A stretch of DNA of 42,684 bases, taken from NCBI GenBank assembly GCA_036752345.1, contig DAIOSV010000012.1, positions 1 to 42,684 of the forward strand. Reading direction: 5' to 3'. Positions 17,281-25,033 of this stretch are shown here, piece after piece. The notes under the pieces are model-generated. The model did no database searches, was not told where the DNA came from, and saw only the letters and a program-made list of their open reading frames with translations. Within the stretch, counting starts at the first letter, position 1, and every line of letters begins with the position of its first letter. Source of the stretch: UBA1715 sp036752345. Lineage in GTDB: Bacteria > Bacteroidota > Bacteroidia > Bacteroidales > UBA1715. The translations under genes and the position numbers were made by a program.

Positions 17281-17658
17281 ATGGCAAGAATAGCAGGTAT
17301 AGATTTACCAAAGAATAAGAGAGGTGAGATTGCGTTAACGTATATCTACGGTATCGGAAGAACGACAGCTGCACATATATTAGATAAAGCAGGTATCGAT
17401 AGAGGGATAAAAGTACAAGATTGGACAGACGATCAAGAAACAGCAATTCGTAGTATAATTGTAGACGAATTGAAGGTAGAAGGTGAGTTGCGTTCTGAAG
17501 TACAGATGAACATTAAACGATTGATGGATATTGGTTGTTATAGAGGTGTTCGTCATCGTGTAGGACTACCCGTTCGTGGACAATCTACGAAAAATAACGC
17601 AAGAACAAGAAAAGGAAAGAAAAAAACTGTTGCGAACAAGAAAAAAGCAACTAAATAA
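17281..17658 (+). CDS. rpsM: 30S ribosomal protein S13
   Basis: S13 (125 aa) sits in the 30S head and forms bridges to the 50S. The helix-two-turn-helix 'TYIYGIGRTTAAHILDKAGID' (17339-17401) and 'CYRGVRHRVGLPVRGQSTKNNARTRKGKKK' (17536-17625) are diagnostic. The basic C-terminal tail reaches toward the A- and P-site tRNAs. It is the first gene of the alpha-operon part of the cluster. Confidence 0.98.
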   Translation: MARIAGIDLPKNKRGEIALTYIYGIGRTTAAHILDKAGIDRGIKVQDWTDDQETAIRSIIVDELKVEGELRSEVQMNIKRLMDIGCYRGVRHRVGLPVRGQSTKNNARTRKGKKKTVANKKKATK

Positions 17659-17671
17659 TAATTGAATACGT

Positions 17672-18058
17672 ATGGCTAAAAAGACAAAGTCTGTAAAGAA
17701 GGTTGTAAAGGTAGAAGCCGCTGGGCAAGCACACATTCATGCTTCGTTCAATAACATTATCGTAACGATAACTAACGCAGAGGGACAAGTTATATCTTGG
17801 TCTTCATCTGGTAGAAAAGGCTTTAGAGGATCAAAGAAAAACACTCCTTATGCTGCTCAAGTAGCTGCGCAGGATTGCGCAAAAGAGGCATTCGACTTAG
17901 GTTTGCGTCGTGTAAAAGTGTATGTTAAAGGACCTGGTTCTGGTAGAGAATCTGCAATTCGTACAATTCACAATGCAGGAATCGAAGTTACTGAAATCGT
18001 AGATGTAACTCCACTACCACACAATGGTTGTAGACCTCCAAAAAGAAGAAGAGTTTAA
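17672..18058 (+). CDS. rpsK: 30S ribosomal protein S11
   Basis: S11 (128 aa) is a platform protein near the 3' end of 16S rRNA. 'AHIHASFNNIIVTITNAEGQVISWSSSG' (17732-17812), 'GPGSGRESAIRTIHNAGIEV' and 'TPLPHNGCRPPKRRRV' are the landmarks. In Bacteroidota the neighbouring anti-Shine-Dalgarno is known to be masked by platform proteins, consistent with the weak ribosome-binding sites in this cluster. Confidence 0.98.
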   Translation: MAKKTKSVKKVVKVEAAGQAHIHASFNNIIVTITNAEGQVISWSSSGRKGFRGSKKNTPYAAQVAAQDCAKEAFDLGLRRVKVYVKGPGSGRESAIRTIHNAGIEVTEIVDVTPLPHNGCRPPKRRRV

Positions 18059-18079
18059 TATTTTAATTAGATTAGATAG

Positions 18080-18688
18080 ATGGCAAGATATATAGGATCA
18101 ACATCGAAGATAGCCCGTAAATTTGGAGAACCAATTTACGGTCCAGATAGTGCCTTACAAAAAAAGAACTATGCTCCAGGTCAGCATGGACCTTCAAAAA
18201 GAAGAGGTAAAAAAACAGAATATGGTATTCAGTTGCAAGAAAAACAAAAGGCTAAATATACATATGGCGTTTTAGAACGTCAATTTGCCAATTTGTTTGA
18301 TGCTGCAGAAAGAAAACCAGGTATTACTGGTGAAATTTTAATTCAAATGTTGGAACAACGTTTAGATAACGTGGTTTACCGCATGGGAATTGCTCCTTCA
18401 CGTCGTTCAGCACGTCAAATCGTAAATCATGGTCATATCATGGTTGATGGAAATGTTGTAAACATTCCATCATTCTCTGTAAAACCAGGAATGATTATTG
18501 CAGTTCGACCAAAATCAAAATCATTGGAAGTAATTACGAGTTCTTTAAGTACAAATTCAGTAAGTAAATATTCTTGGTTAGAATTTGATAAAGCAGAAAT
18601 GCAAGGCAAATTCTTGAATGTACCAGAACGTTCAGAAGTACCTGAAAACATTAAAGAACAATTAATCGTAGAACTTTATTCTAAATAA
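18080..18688 (+). CDS. rpsD: 30S ribosomal protein S4
   Basis: S4 (202 aa) is a primary 16S rRNA binder and, in E. coli, the alpha-operon repressor. 'MARYIGSTSKIARKFGEPIYG' and the S4 RNA-binding domain 'EQRLDNVVYRMGIAPSRRSARQIVNHGHIMVDG' (18352-18450) are clear. It lacks the N-terminal zinc cysteines found in some species. The C-terminal 'VPENIKEQLIVELYSK' is standard. Confidence 0.98.
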   Translation: MARYIGSTSKIARKFGEPIYGPDSALQKKNYAPGQHGPSKRRGKKTEYGIQLQEKQKAKYTYGVLERQFANLFDAAERKPGITGEILIQMLEQRLDNVVYRMGIAPSRRSARQIVNHGHIMVDGNVVNIPSFSVKPGMIIAVRPKSKSLEVITSSLSTNSVSKYSWLEFDKAEMQGKFLNVPERSEVPENIKEQLIVELYSK

Positions 18689-18708
18689 TAACAAAGAGGC
18701 ATTTGTCT

Positions 18709-19704
18709 ATGGCAATTTTAGCATTTCAAAAACCCGATAAAGTTATAATGCTTGAATCGGACGGACGTAAGGGCGTGTTCGAGTTTCGTCCGCTTGAACC
18801 AGGATATGGTACAACGGTAGGAAACGCAATTCGGAGAGTATTGCTTTCTGCATTGGAAGGTTACGCTGTTACCAATATCAAGATAGAAGGAGTAGATCAT
18901 GAATTTACAGCAATTAAAGGTGTTGTAGAAGATGTTACTGAAATTATCTTAAATATTAAGAAAATTCGTTTCAAAAAAGTATCTGCTGATGCTGTACAAA
19001 ACGAACACTTTACAGTAACAGTTGCAGGAAAATCAGCCTTAACAGCGAATGATTTGAATGCTTTTATGACTAATTTCCAAGTTCTTAATCCAGAATTAGT
19101 ATTATGTAACATGGAACCGTCTATTAAATTGACTATCGATTTTTGGATTGGAAAAGGTCGTGGATATGTGCCAGCTGAAGAAAACAAACCAGTTGATGGC
19201 GAATTCGGAATTATTCAGGTAGACTCTATTTATACACCTATGGTTAATGTGAAGTATTACACAGAAAACTATCGTGTGGAACAGAAAACCGATTATGAGA
19301 AATTAGTTATTGAAATTAAAACCGACGGTTCAATTCATCCAAAAGATGCATTAAAAGAAGCTGCTCGTATTTTAATTCAACACTTCATGTTGTTTTCAGA
19401 TGAGAAAATTACAATTGATGCTGATGATAAATTCGGAAACGAAGAATTCGATGAAGAAGTATTACATATGCGTCAATTACTTAAATCGCGCTTAGTTGAT
19501 TTGGATTTGTCAGTTCGTGCATTAAACTGCTTGAAAGCAGCTGATGTTGAAACTTTAGGCGAATTAGTTCAATTCAACAAAAACGATTTACTCAAGTTTA
19601 GAAATTTTGGTAAAAAATCACTTACTGAATTAGATGAATTGTTGGAAAACTATAATTTGCAATTCGGTATGGATATTTCGAAGTATAAATTGGATAAAGA
19701 ATAG
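18709..19704 (+). CDS. rpoA: RNA polymerase subunit alpha
   Basis: Alpha (331 aa) dimerises to start RNA polymerase assembly, and its C-terminal domain binds UP elements and activators. The N-terminal domain shows 'EPGYGTTVGNAIRRVLLSALEGYAV' (18798-18870) and 'GVVEDVTEIILNIK'. The C-terminal domain shows 'LLKSRLVDLDLSVRALNCLKAADVETLGELV' and 'LLKFRNFGKKSLTELDELL'. A TTG at 18703 is in frame, but the ATG at 18709 gives the usual 'MAILAFQKPDKV'. It ends 6 nt before rplQ. Confidence 0.98.
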   Translation: MAILAFQKPDKVIMLESDGRKGVFEFRPLEPGYGTTVGNAIRRVLLSALEGYAVTNIKIEGVDHEFTAIKGVVEDVTEIILNIKKIRFKKVSADAVQNEHFTVTVAGKSALTANDLNAFMTNFQVLNPELVLCNMEPSIKLTIDFWIGKGRGYVPAEENKPVDGEFGIIQVDSIYTPMVNVKYYTENYRVEQKTDYEKLVIEIKTDGSIHPKDALKEAARILIQHFMLFSDEKITIDADDKFGNEEFDEEVLHMRQLLKSRLVDLDLSVRALNCLKAADVETLGELVQFNKNDLLKFRNFGKKSLTELDELLENYNLQFGMDISKYKLDKE

Positions 19705-19710
19705 TAAGAG

Positions 19711-20208
19711 ATGAGACACGGAAGAACAATAAACCATTTAGGTAGAACTCATGAACATAGATTAGCTATGTTGTCAAATATGGCAACTTCGTTAATCATG
19801 CACAAAAGAATAAAAACAACAGTTGCTAAGGCAAAAGCTTTGCAAGTATATGTTGAACCAATAATTACGCGTTCAAAAGAAGATTCAACTCATTCACGTC
19901 GTATGGTGTTTAGATATTTGAAAAACAAATATGCTGTGACTGAATTGTTCCGCGAAGTATCAACAAAAGTAAGCGAACGTCCTGGTGGATACACGAGAAT
20001 CATTAAATTAGGAACTCGTATTGGTGATGCCGCTGAAATGTGTATGATAGAATTGGTTGATTACAATGAAGTTTATTCTAAGACTGCAAAAACAGCTCCA
20101 GCTAAGAAAGCTCCAGCTCGTAGAAGTCGCAAAAAAGCAACTGCAACTGATGCAGAAGTAGTAGAAGCTAAAGCAGAAGAAAAACCAGAAGCACCTGTTG
20201 CTGAATAA
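19711..20208 (+). CDS. rplQ: 50S ribosomal protein L17 with C-terminal extension
   Basis: L17 (165 aa) lies near the tunnel exit. The core 'MRHGRTINHLGRTHEHRLAM', 'LQVYVEPIITRSKEDSTHSRRM' and 'PGGYTRIIKLGTRIGDAAEMCMIELVD' is complete within the first 115 or so residues. About 45 extra residues follow, rich in Ala, Lys and Glu ('APAKKAPARRSRKKA', then 'EAKAEEKPEAPVAE'). Such tails are common in Bacteroidota and probably disordered. It is the last gene of the ribosomal cluster. Confidence 0.97.
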   Translation: MRHGRTINHLGRTHEHRLAMLSNMATSLIMHKRIKTTVAKAKALQVYVEPIITRSKEDSTHSRRMVFRYLKNKYAVTELFREVSTKVSERPGGYTRIIKLGTRIGDAAEMCMIELVDYNEVYSKTAKTAPAKKAPARRSRKKATATDAEVVEAKAEEKPEAPVAE

Positions 20209-20240
20209 TCAAGAAAAGATTTTTAGGTTTTCATAATGGA

Positions 20241-20272
20241 AAGGCTCACATTTTTGTGAGCCTTCTTTTTTT
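20241..20272 (+). terminator. Rho-independent terminator of the ribosomal cluster
   Basis: A perfect 9-bp stem, AAGGCTCAC (20241-20249) with GTGAGCCTT (20256-20264), has a 6-nt T-rich loop and is followed by a run of seven T (20266-20272). It lies 32 nt after rplQ and isolates the cluster from the convergent minus-strand genes. Confidence 0.92.
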
Positions 20273-20359
20273 GCTAAAACACAAGATTCTTACTGTGAAA
20301 AAATTCCATGCTGGATTTCTAAAATAGAAATCGATTTCATTTTCGGTTTTTCCCGATCT

Positions 20360-21118
20360 CTATCGGTTTTTATTCAAATATTCTCGGTAATACGTTTCTG
20401 TATCGTGGTCAAAACAGACAAAGACAACTTGTTGTATCTCCGGATATAGAAAAAGTGAGCGAATAACTTCGCCTATAGCTATTGGAATAGCTTTTTCCAA
20501 AGGATATCCGTAAGCTCCTGTGCTGATAGAAGGGAATGCAATGGTTTTACAACCATTTTCGTGTGCTACTTTCATAGAATTTGCGTAGGCGTTGCGGAGT
20601 AGTTCCGGCTCATTGGAGTTTCCACCATACCATACAGGTCCTACCGTGTGAATTACATATTTTGAGGGAAGATTGTATCCCTTTGTGATTTTAGCTTCTC
20701 CCGTTTTGCAGCCATTGAGTGTTTTACATTCTTCGAGTAATTGATGGCCTGCAGCGCGATGTATTGCCCCATCAACACCGCCACCGCCTAAAAGACTTGT
20801 ATTTGCTGCATTTACAATGGCATCAAATCCGATTTTTGTGATGTCACCTACAATGATTGAGAGTTTACTCATTATGTTTTGGTAGAAGCTCACTTTTGCT
20901 AAGCGTAACATCTCTGCATGGTCAAATGCCAGGGGAGTGTTAGCGATTTCGTCGAATGAGAACCANNNNNNNNNNNNNNNNNNNNNNNNNNNNNNNNNNN
21001 NNNNNNNNNNNNNNNNNNNNNNNNNNNNNNNNNNNNNNNNNNNNNNNNNNNNNNNNNNNNNNNNNAAAACGACACAGTCAGCTGTGATAGCAGGGTGTGG
21101 ATATTGGTATTCAAACAT
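20360..21118 (-). CDS. NUDIX-macro domain fusion protein (interrupted by a scaffold gap)
   Basis: The N-terminal 17 residues, with 'YPHPAITADCVV', look like the start of a NUDIX hydrolase of the ADP-ribose pyrophosphatase type. A 100-N gap (20966-21065) removes the middle, including the Nudix box. Then 'WFSFDEI', 'TPLAFDHAEMLRLA' resumes as the NUDIX C-terminus and runs without a stop into a complete macro domain starting 'MSKLSIIVGDITKI' at about 20873. Its MacroD/YmdB-type motifs are intact: 'DAIVNAANTSLLGGGGVDGAIH', 'VIHTVGPVW' and 'IAFPSISTGAYGYP'. Known: macro domains bind ADP-ribose and release it from esters; NUDIX enzymes cleave ADP-ribose to AMP and ribose 5-phosphate. Inferred: a two-step ADP-ribose salvage enzyme. 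The start lies 5 nt after the dsbD stop, so the two are probably co-transcribed. True length is unknown. Confidence 0.8.
   Translation of the reverse strand: MFEYQYPHPAITADCVVXXXXXXXXXXXXXXXXXXXXXXXXXXXXXXXXXXWFSFDEIANTPLAFDHAEMLRLAKVSFYQNIMSKLSIIVGDITKIGFDAIVNAANTSLLGGGGVDGAIHRAAGHQLLEECKTLNGCKTGEAKITKGYNLPSKYVIHTVGPVWYGGNSNEPELLRNAYANSMKVAHENGCKTIAFPSISTGAYGYPLEKAIPIAIGEVIRSLFLYPEIQQVVFVCFDHDTETYYREYLNKNR
20966..21065. other. Scaffold gap of 100 N inside the NUDIX domain
   Basis: Exactly 100 N. The missing NUDIX segment would normally need about 90-110 residues, so the real gap is probably nearer 300 bases than 100; the length shown is a placeholder. Confidence 0.95.
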
Positions 21119-21123
21119 GGTAA

Positions 21124-23214
21124 TTATTGTTTTGTTTGATATTCAATTCCCTTTTTCAAAAATGCCTTGAATTGTGCAACATCCTTTGCTTCGTTGTATG
21201 TAATAGGTTCTCCTATTTGTTTTCCATCGGGAGAGAGAATCACGTAATAGGGTTGCATTAGTCCATGATAGTTTTTCATCATAAAAATGCTCCAATGTTC
21301 GCCTATGGTGGTGATATCATACGTTTTCCCTCCGTATGTTTCTTTACGAACTAGTGATGAATCTAATGGTTCGCGAGAGTCAAGGTAGAGAGATATAAGG
21401 ACATAGTCATTTTTCAAAAGGTTGAGTATTTCCGGTTTTTCCCATACATTCATTTCTATTTTTCTGCAATTCTCACAGCCGAGTCCCGTAAAATCAAGTA
21501 GTACAGGCTTTTTCGTTTGTTTTGCATATGCTATGCCTTCGTCATAGTCATAAAATCCTTCTATTCCATAAGGAGAGTGGAAAAGGTTACTATATTTTTT
21601 TTGTTTTTGGACGTCAGTAAGTTTGTCTTCTGCAGAAAGAATGTGAATCTTCTGGGTGCTCATAGGTGGTAAATATCCGCTCACAAGGTCAAGCGGTTTG
21701 CCTAAAAAGCCAGGAATAAGATAGAGCGCAAAACAGAATAGTAATGCTGCTATTGTAATTCTAGTTTTGTCTATTTTTAGAGGAATGGCTCTATTGTGAG
21801 GGAATGTACGAAGTATATACAATCCCCAAATGATAAGCAGTACAATCCAGATTGCAATAAACACATCGCGTGGAAGAATTCCCCAGCCGGCGACTAAATC
21901 AGCCTTCGAAATAAATTTCAGTGCAAATCCCAATTCTATAAAGCCAAGTGAGACTTTTATGTCGTTCATCCACTCTCCTGATTTTGCAAGCGATTGAAGA
22001 AGAGAGGGAACCGCCGCAAATACTATGAATGGGAGCGCTAGGGCGATTGCAAATCCAAGCATTCCTACCAAGGGGCCGGCGATGGTTCCTGTCACAACAG
22101 ATTCAACCAACAGTGTGCCAATAATCATTGCCGTGCATGAGAATGACACAAGTACCAAGGTGAATGCCATGAAGAATATGCTAAAGAACCCTTGAGATGA
22201 GTCTGCCTTTTTGTCGAAGTAATTTATCCACGAGGTTGGAAGCATTAATTCGAATACTCCAAAAAATGAAACAGCAAATAGTACAAAAATGATGAAGAAT
22301 ACTATATTGAATGCAGGTTCGGTGGATAACTTATTGAGCGCATCAACACCGAATAACAGTGTGATACTCAGGCCTAACGCAACAAAAATAAAAACGATGG
22401 AAAGTCCATAAATGATTATGTCGCGAAGAGCATGTTGTTTGTCCCGCTTGAGAAACATGCTCACAGTCATTGGTACCATTGGGAATACGCATGGTGTAAG
22501 GAATGCCAACAATCCACCTAAAAAGCCAAGGAAAAACGTCAGCCATAGTGAGCGACCATGGGTTTTTGTTGTTGATTCTTGTGTGGCTTGTATCTGAGAT
22601 GTAGTGTCTATTTGTGCGTCGTTAGTAATAGATGTGTCTTGATGACGTATTTTTGAAGAGCTATCTACAATCATAGACGTTGTAGTAGCGTTCTCTTTAG
22701 TTGTTCCTTTTGAGGACGAGGCTTCTTTGTCTTTAGAACGATATTTTTCTATTGGAATAGCAACAGAAAACTGTTCGGGAAGCGGGTTGATGCAAAAACC
22801 ATCGTCTTTGCAGAGTTGGTAACTATATTTACCCGTAATCAGCCCTGAAGTGGCGTTATTAGTAATTTTGAATTTTTGTGACCATGTGGTATGTCCCGAA
22901 ATCTGACGGATATTTATTCCAAATATGTCATCGAAAAATTCCTTTGGTTCTTGCGTTTTGTATTGCAAGCCACCTATTTTTTCAATTCCTTGTGGTGTAG
23001 TAAAGCTAACCATTGCCGGGATAGGTCCACCGGGAGCTTGGTCAAAACTGTACATGTGAAAATCGTTTGGGATGGTAATGTCAATTATTATCTCAAACTC
23101 ATTTGTGGAAGAATTTTGGCTTGGTAGGTATGTGAATTTCCATTGTGCATTTTGACTAAAGCTAACAAACGGAAGAATGCCTAGAAAAATCAAGTAAAAG
23201 ACAAATCGTTTCAT
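21124..23214 (-). CDS. dsbD: Thiol:disulfide interchange protein DsbD
   Basis: DsbD (696 aa) carries electrons from cytoplasmic thioredoxin across the inner membrane to periplasmic thiol proteins. The signal peptide (residues 1-20, ending 'VSFSQ') is followed by the alpha domain with Cys135 and Cys141 ('CKDDGFC'). A low-complexity Ser/Thr linker (160-220) comes next. The membrane domain (about 222-505) contains Cys242 in 'LTPCVFPMVP' and Cys360 in 'SFSCTAM'. The C-terminal thioredoxin-like domain carries the active site CENC (580-583). All six redox cysteines are present. It lies between a CBM48 gene upstream and the NUDIX-macro gene, which starts 5 nt after it. Confidence 0.93.
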   Translation of the reverse strand: MKRFVFYLIFLGILPFVSFSQNAQWKFTYLPSQNSSTNEFEIIIDITIPNDFHMYSFDQAPGGPIPAMVSFTTPQGIEKIGGLQYKTQEPKEFFDDIFGINIRQISGHTTWSQKFKITNNATSGLITGKYSYQLCKDDGFCINPLPEQFSVAIPIEKYRSKDKEASSSKGTTKENATTTSMIVDSSSKIRHQDTSITNDAQIDTTSQIQATQESTTKTHGRSLWLTFFLGFLGGLLAFLTPCVFPMVPMTVSMFLKRDKQHALRDIIIYGLSIVFIFVALGLSITLLFGVDALNKLSTEPAFNIVFFIIFVLFAVSFFGVFELMLPTSWINYFDKKADSSQGFFSIFFMAFTLVLVSFSCTAMIIGTLLVESVVTGTIAGPLVGMLGFAIALALPFIVFAAVPSLLQSLAKSGEWMNDIKVSLGFIELGFALKFISKADLVAGWGILPRDVFIAIWIVLLIIWGLYILRTFPHNRAIPLKIDKTRITIAALLFCFALYLIPGFLGKPLDLVSGYLPPMSTQKIHILSAEDKLTDVQKQKKYSNLFHSPYGIEGFYDYDEGIAYAKQTKKPVLLDFTGLGCENCRKIEMNVWEKPEILNLLKNDYVLISLYLDSREPLDSSLVRKETYGGKTYDITTIGEHWSIFMMKNYHGLMQPYYVILSPDGKQIGEPITYNEAKDVAQFKAFLKKGIEYQTKQ

Positions 23215-23242
23215 GACAGTTTGTGTTAAAGAGAGTTTATAA

Positions 23243-23279
23243 AAAAGGCGGTCACATTTTTTGAAATGCGATCGCCTTT
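23243..23279 (-). terminator. Terminator after the CBM48 gene
   Basis: On the minus strand AAGGCGATCGCATTT pairs with AAATGTGACCGCCTT (one wobble, one mismatch) around a short loop and runs into T-rich sequence. It lies 18 nt after the CBM48 stop and only about 30 nt before the dsbD start. Confidence 0.75.
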
Positions 23280-23296
23280 GTAGTATTCAGTATCTG

Positions 23297-23599
23297 TTAT
23301 AGAGAGATAACTGAGTTTTGTTCTCCAAATTCGTTAGCTACTTGTTTCGCTGCACTTGGATCGTTAACCCATGTTTCTCCGTTAATAACAAAACGATATT
23401 GATATTCACGTCCTTTTTCAAGAGTAACTTTTACACTACCAACTCCTTTGGTAATTTTAAAAGGATTTTTGGTAATATCCCAATTATTGAACTCGCCGGC
23501 AACGCTAGCTTTTTTTGCTCCACCTAATACTTCGGCAGAGATTTTAAACGTAACTTCTTCAGTTTCGTTTTCAACTGGTTTTAATACTTGCTTCTTCAT
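23297..23599 (-). CDS. Small stand-alone CBM48 (glycogen-binding-like) protein
   Basis: This 100-residue protein is essentially one early-set/CBM48 module, the fold of AMPK-beta glycogen-binding and isoamylase N-terminal domains. Landmarks are 'ASVAGEFNNWD' (31-41), 'NPFKI' (45-49), 'LEKGREYQYRFVINGE' (60-75) and 'WVNDP' (77-81). There is no signal peptide and no catalytic domain, so it should be a cytoplasmic carbohydrate-binding or regulatory protein. It begins 33 nt downstream of pgk on the same strand, suggesting co-transcription, and is followed by a terminator. The binding target is inferred from the fold only; aromatic sugar-contact residues such as W40 and W77 are present. Confidence 0.82.
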   Translation of the reverse strand: MKKQVLKPVENETEEVTFKISAEVLGGAKKASVAGEFNNWDITKNPFKITKGVGSVKVTLEKGREYQYRFVINGETWVNDPSAAKQVANEFGEQNSVISL

Positions 23600-23632
23600 T
23601 TTTATAGGATTTAGAAAACAAAATTTACTTAG

Positions 23633-24895
23633 TTATTTTTTTTCTCCACGAATGGCAGCAACACCCGGAAGAGTTTTCCCTTCGATTGCTTCTAGCATAG
23701 CACCACCACCGGTAGAGACGTATGATACTTTGTCTGCCAATCCGAATTTATTGATTGCAGCCACTGAATCACCACCACCGATAAGGCTATAAGCGCCATT
23801 TTTCTGAGTAGCTTCTGCAACAGTCTTAGCAATTTCGCCAGTTCCGTGTGCGAAGTTTTCAAATTCAAATACGCCAACAGGACCATTCCATAGAATAGTC
23901 TTGCTTTCCATGATGATTTTCTTCCAATTGTCTATACTTTGTTGTGAAGCATCCATTCCTTCCCATCCATCAGGAATGTTGTAGATGTCAACTGTTTGAC
24001 GTTTAGCATCATTTGAGAATGAATCACCGGCAACTGTAGCTACAGAAAGGCTCAAGTTTACGCCTTTTTCTTTAGCAGCAGCTATGATGTTTAATGCATC
24101 TGGCATTAATTCATCTTCATGAAGTGAATCACCAATGTGTCCGCCTTGTGCTTTAATAAAGGTATAACCCATACCACCACCGATAATTAGGTTATCTACT
24201 TTGTCCAAAAGGTTTTTAATTACAGCTAATTTTGAGCTAACTTTTGAACCACCGATAATAGCGGTGAAAGGGTGTTTTGCATTTTTCAATACATTGTCAA
24301 TAGCGGTAACTTCTTTTTCCATCAAGAAACCAAGCATTTTGCTATCGGTGTCGAAGTAGTCAGCAATAACAGCTGTAGAAGCATGTGAACGGTGTGCTGT
24401 TCCGAATGCATCATTAACATATGCATCAGCATAAGAAGCCAATGTTTTTGCAAAATCTTTTTGTTTTGCTTTCATTTCTTTTTTAGCTGCATCGTAAGCT
24501 GGATCTTCTTTTTCGATGCCAACTGGTTTACCTTCTTCTTCTGGATAGAAACGAAGGTTTTCAAGTAAAAGAACTTCTCCTGATTTTAATGCTTTAGCAG
24601 CATCTGCAGCTTTTGCACAGTCTGGAGCAAATTTTACTGTAGTGCCAAGAGCTTTAGCAACTGCTTCAGTAATAAGTCCTAATGACATTTTAGGGTTAAC
24701 TTTCCCTTTTGGTTTTCCCATATGAGACATGATGATTGCTGCACCACCATCGGCCAAAATTTTCTTTAATGTAGGAAGAGCGCCACGAATACGTGTGTCG
24801 TCTGTGATTTTTCCGTTTTCGTCTAGAGGAACATTGAAGTCCACGCGTACGATTGCTTTTTTACCTGCAAAATTGTACTTGTCTATTGTTTGCAT
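23633..24895 (-). CDS. pgk: Phosphoglycerate kinase
   Basis: Pgk (420 aa) makes ATP from 1,3-bisphosphoglycerate in glycolysis and works in reverse in gluconeogenesis. Substrate-binding motifs 'VRVDFNVPLDENG' and 'SHMGKPKG', the hinge and nucleotide-domain motifs 'IIGGSKVSSKLAVI' and 'GGGMGYTF', and the C-terminal 'IGGGDSVAAI' and 'STGGGAMLEAIEGK' are all present. The frame is open upstream to 24958, but the ATG at 24895 gives the family-standard start 'MQTIDKYNFAGKKAIVRVDF'. It is the first gene of a likely pgk-CBM48 unit. Confidence 0.97.
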   Translation of the reverse strand: MQTIDKYNFAGKKAIVRVDFNVPLDENGKITDDTRIRGALPTLKKILADGGAAIIMSHMGKPKGKVNPKMSLGLITEAVAKALGTTVKFAPDCAKAADAAKALKSGEVLLLENLRFYPEEEGKPVGIEKEDPAYDAAKKEMKAKQKDFAKTLASYADAYVNDAFGTAHRSHASTAVIADYFDTDSKMLGFLMEKEVTAIDNVLKNAKHPFTAIIGGSKVSSKLAVIKNLLDKVDNLIIGGGMGYTFIKAQGGHIGDSLHEDELMPDALNIIAAAKEKGVNLSLSVATVAGDSFSNDAKRQTVDIYNIPDGWEGMDASQQSIDNWKKIIMESKTILWNGPVGVFEFENFAHGTGEIAKTVAEATQKNGAYSLIGGGDSVAAINKFGLADKVSYVSTGGGAMLEAIEGKTLPGVAAIRGEKK

Positions 24896-24936
24896 TGTGT
24901 AGTTATTTATTGTTATACTTAATTTTTTTCGTTGAC

Positions 24937-24944
24937 CAAAAATA
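24937..24944 (-). promoter_or_regulatory. Putative -7 element for pgk
   Basis: On the minus strand TATTTTTG fits TAnnTTTG, 42 nt upstream of the pgk ATG. No well-spaced -33 TTTG was found, so support is moderate. Confidence 0.45.
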
Positions 24945-25033
24945 ATGATTTTTCTCAAAAAATGGTAAAATAGTTTTTCTATTTAAAAAGAATGTTTTTG
25001 TAAAATGATAACGCAATTTTTTGTCGTTTTCGT

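Noticed and set aside
20314..20332. Perfect 8-bp inverted repeat GATTTCTA-AAA-TAGAAATC near the 3' end of the NUDIX-macro gene
   Set aside because: It lacks a following T run on either strand and lies in AT-rich intergenic sequence; it could be a weak terminator, but the evidence is too thin.
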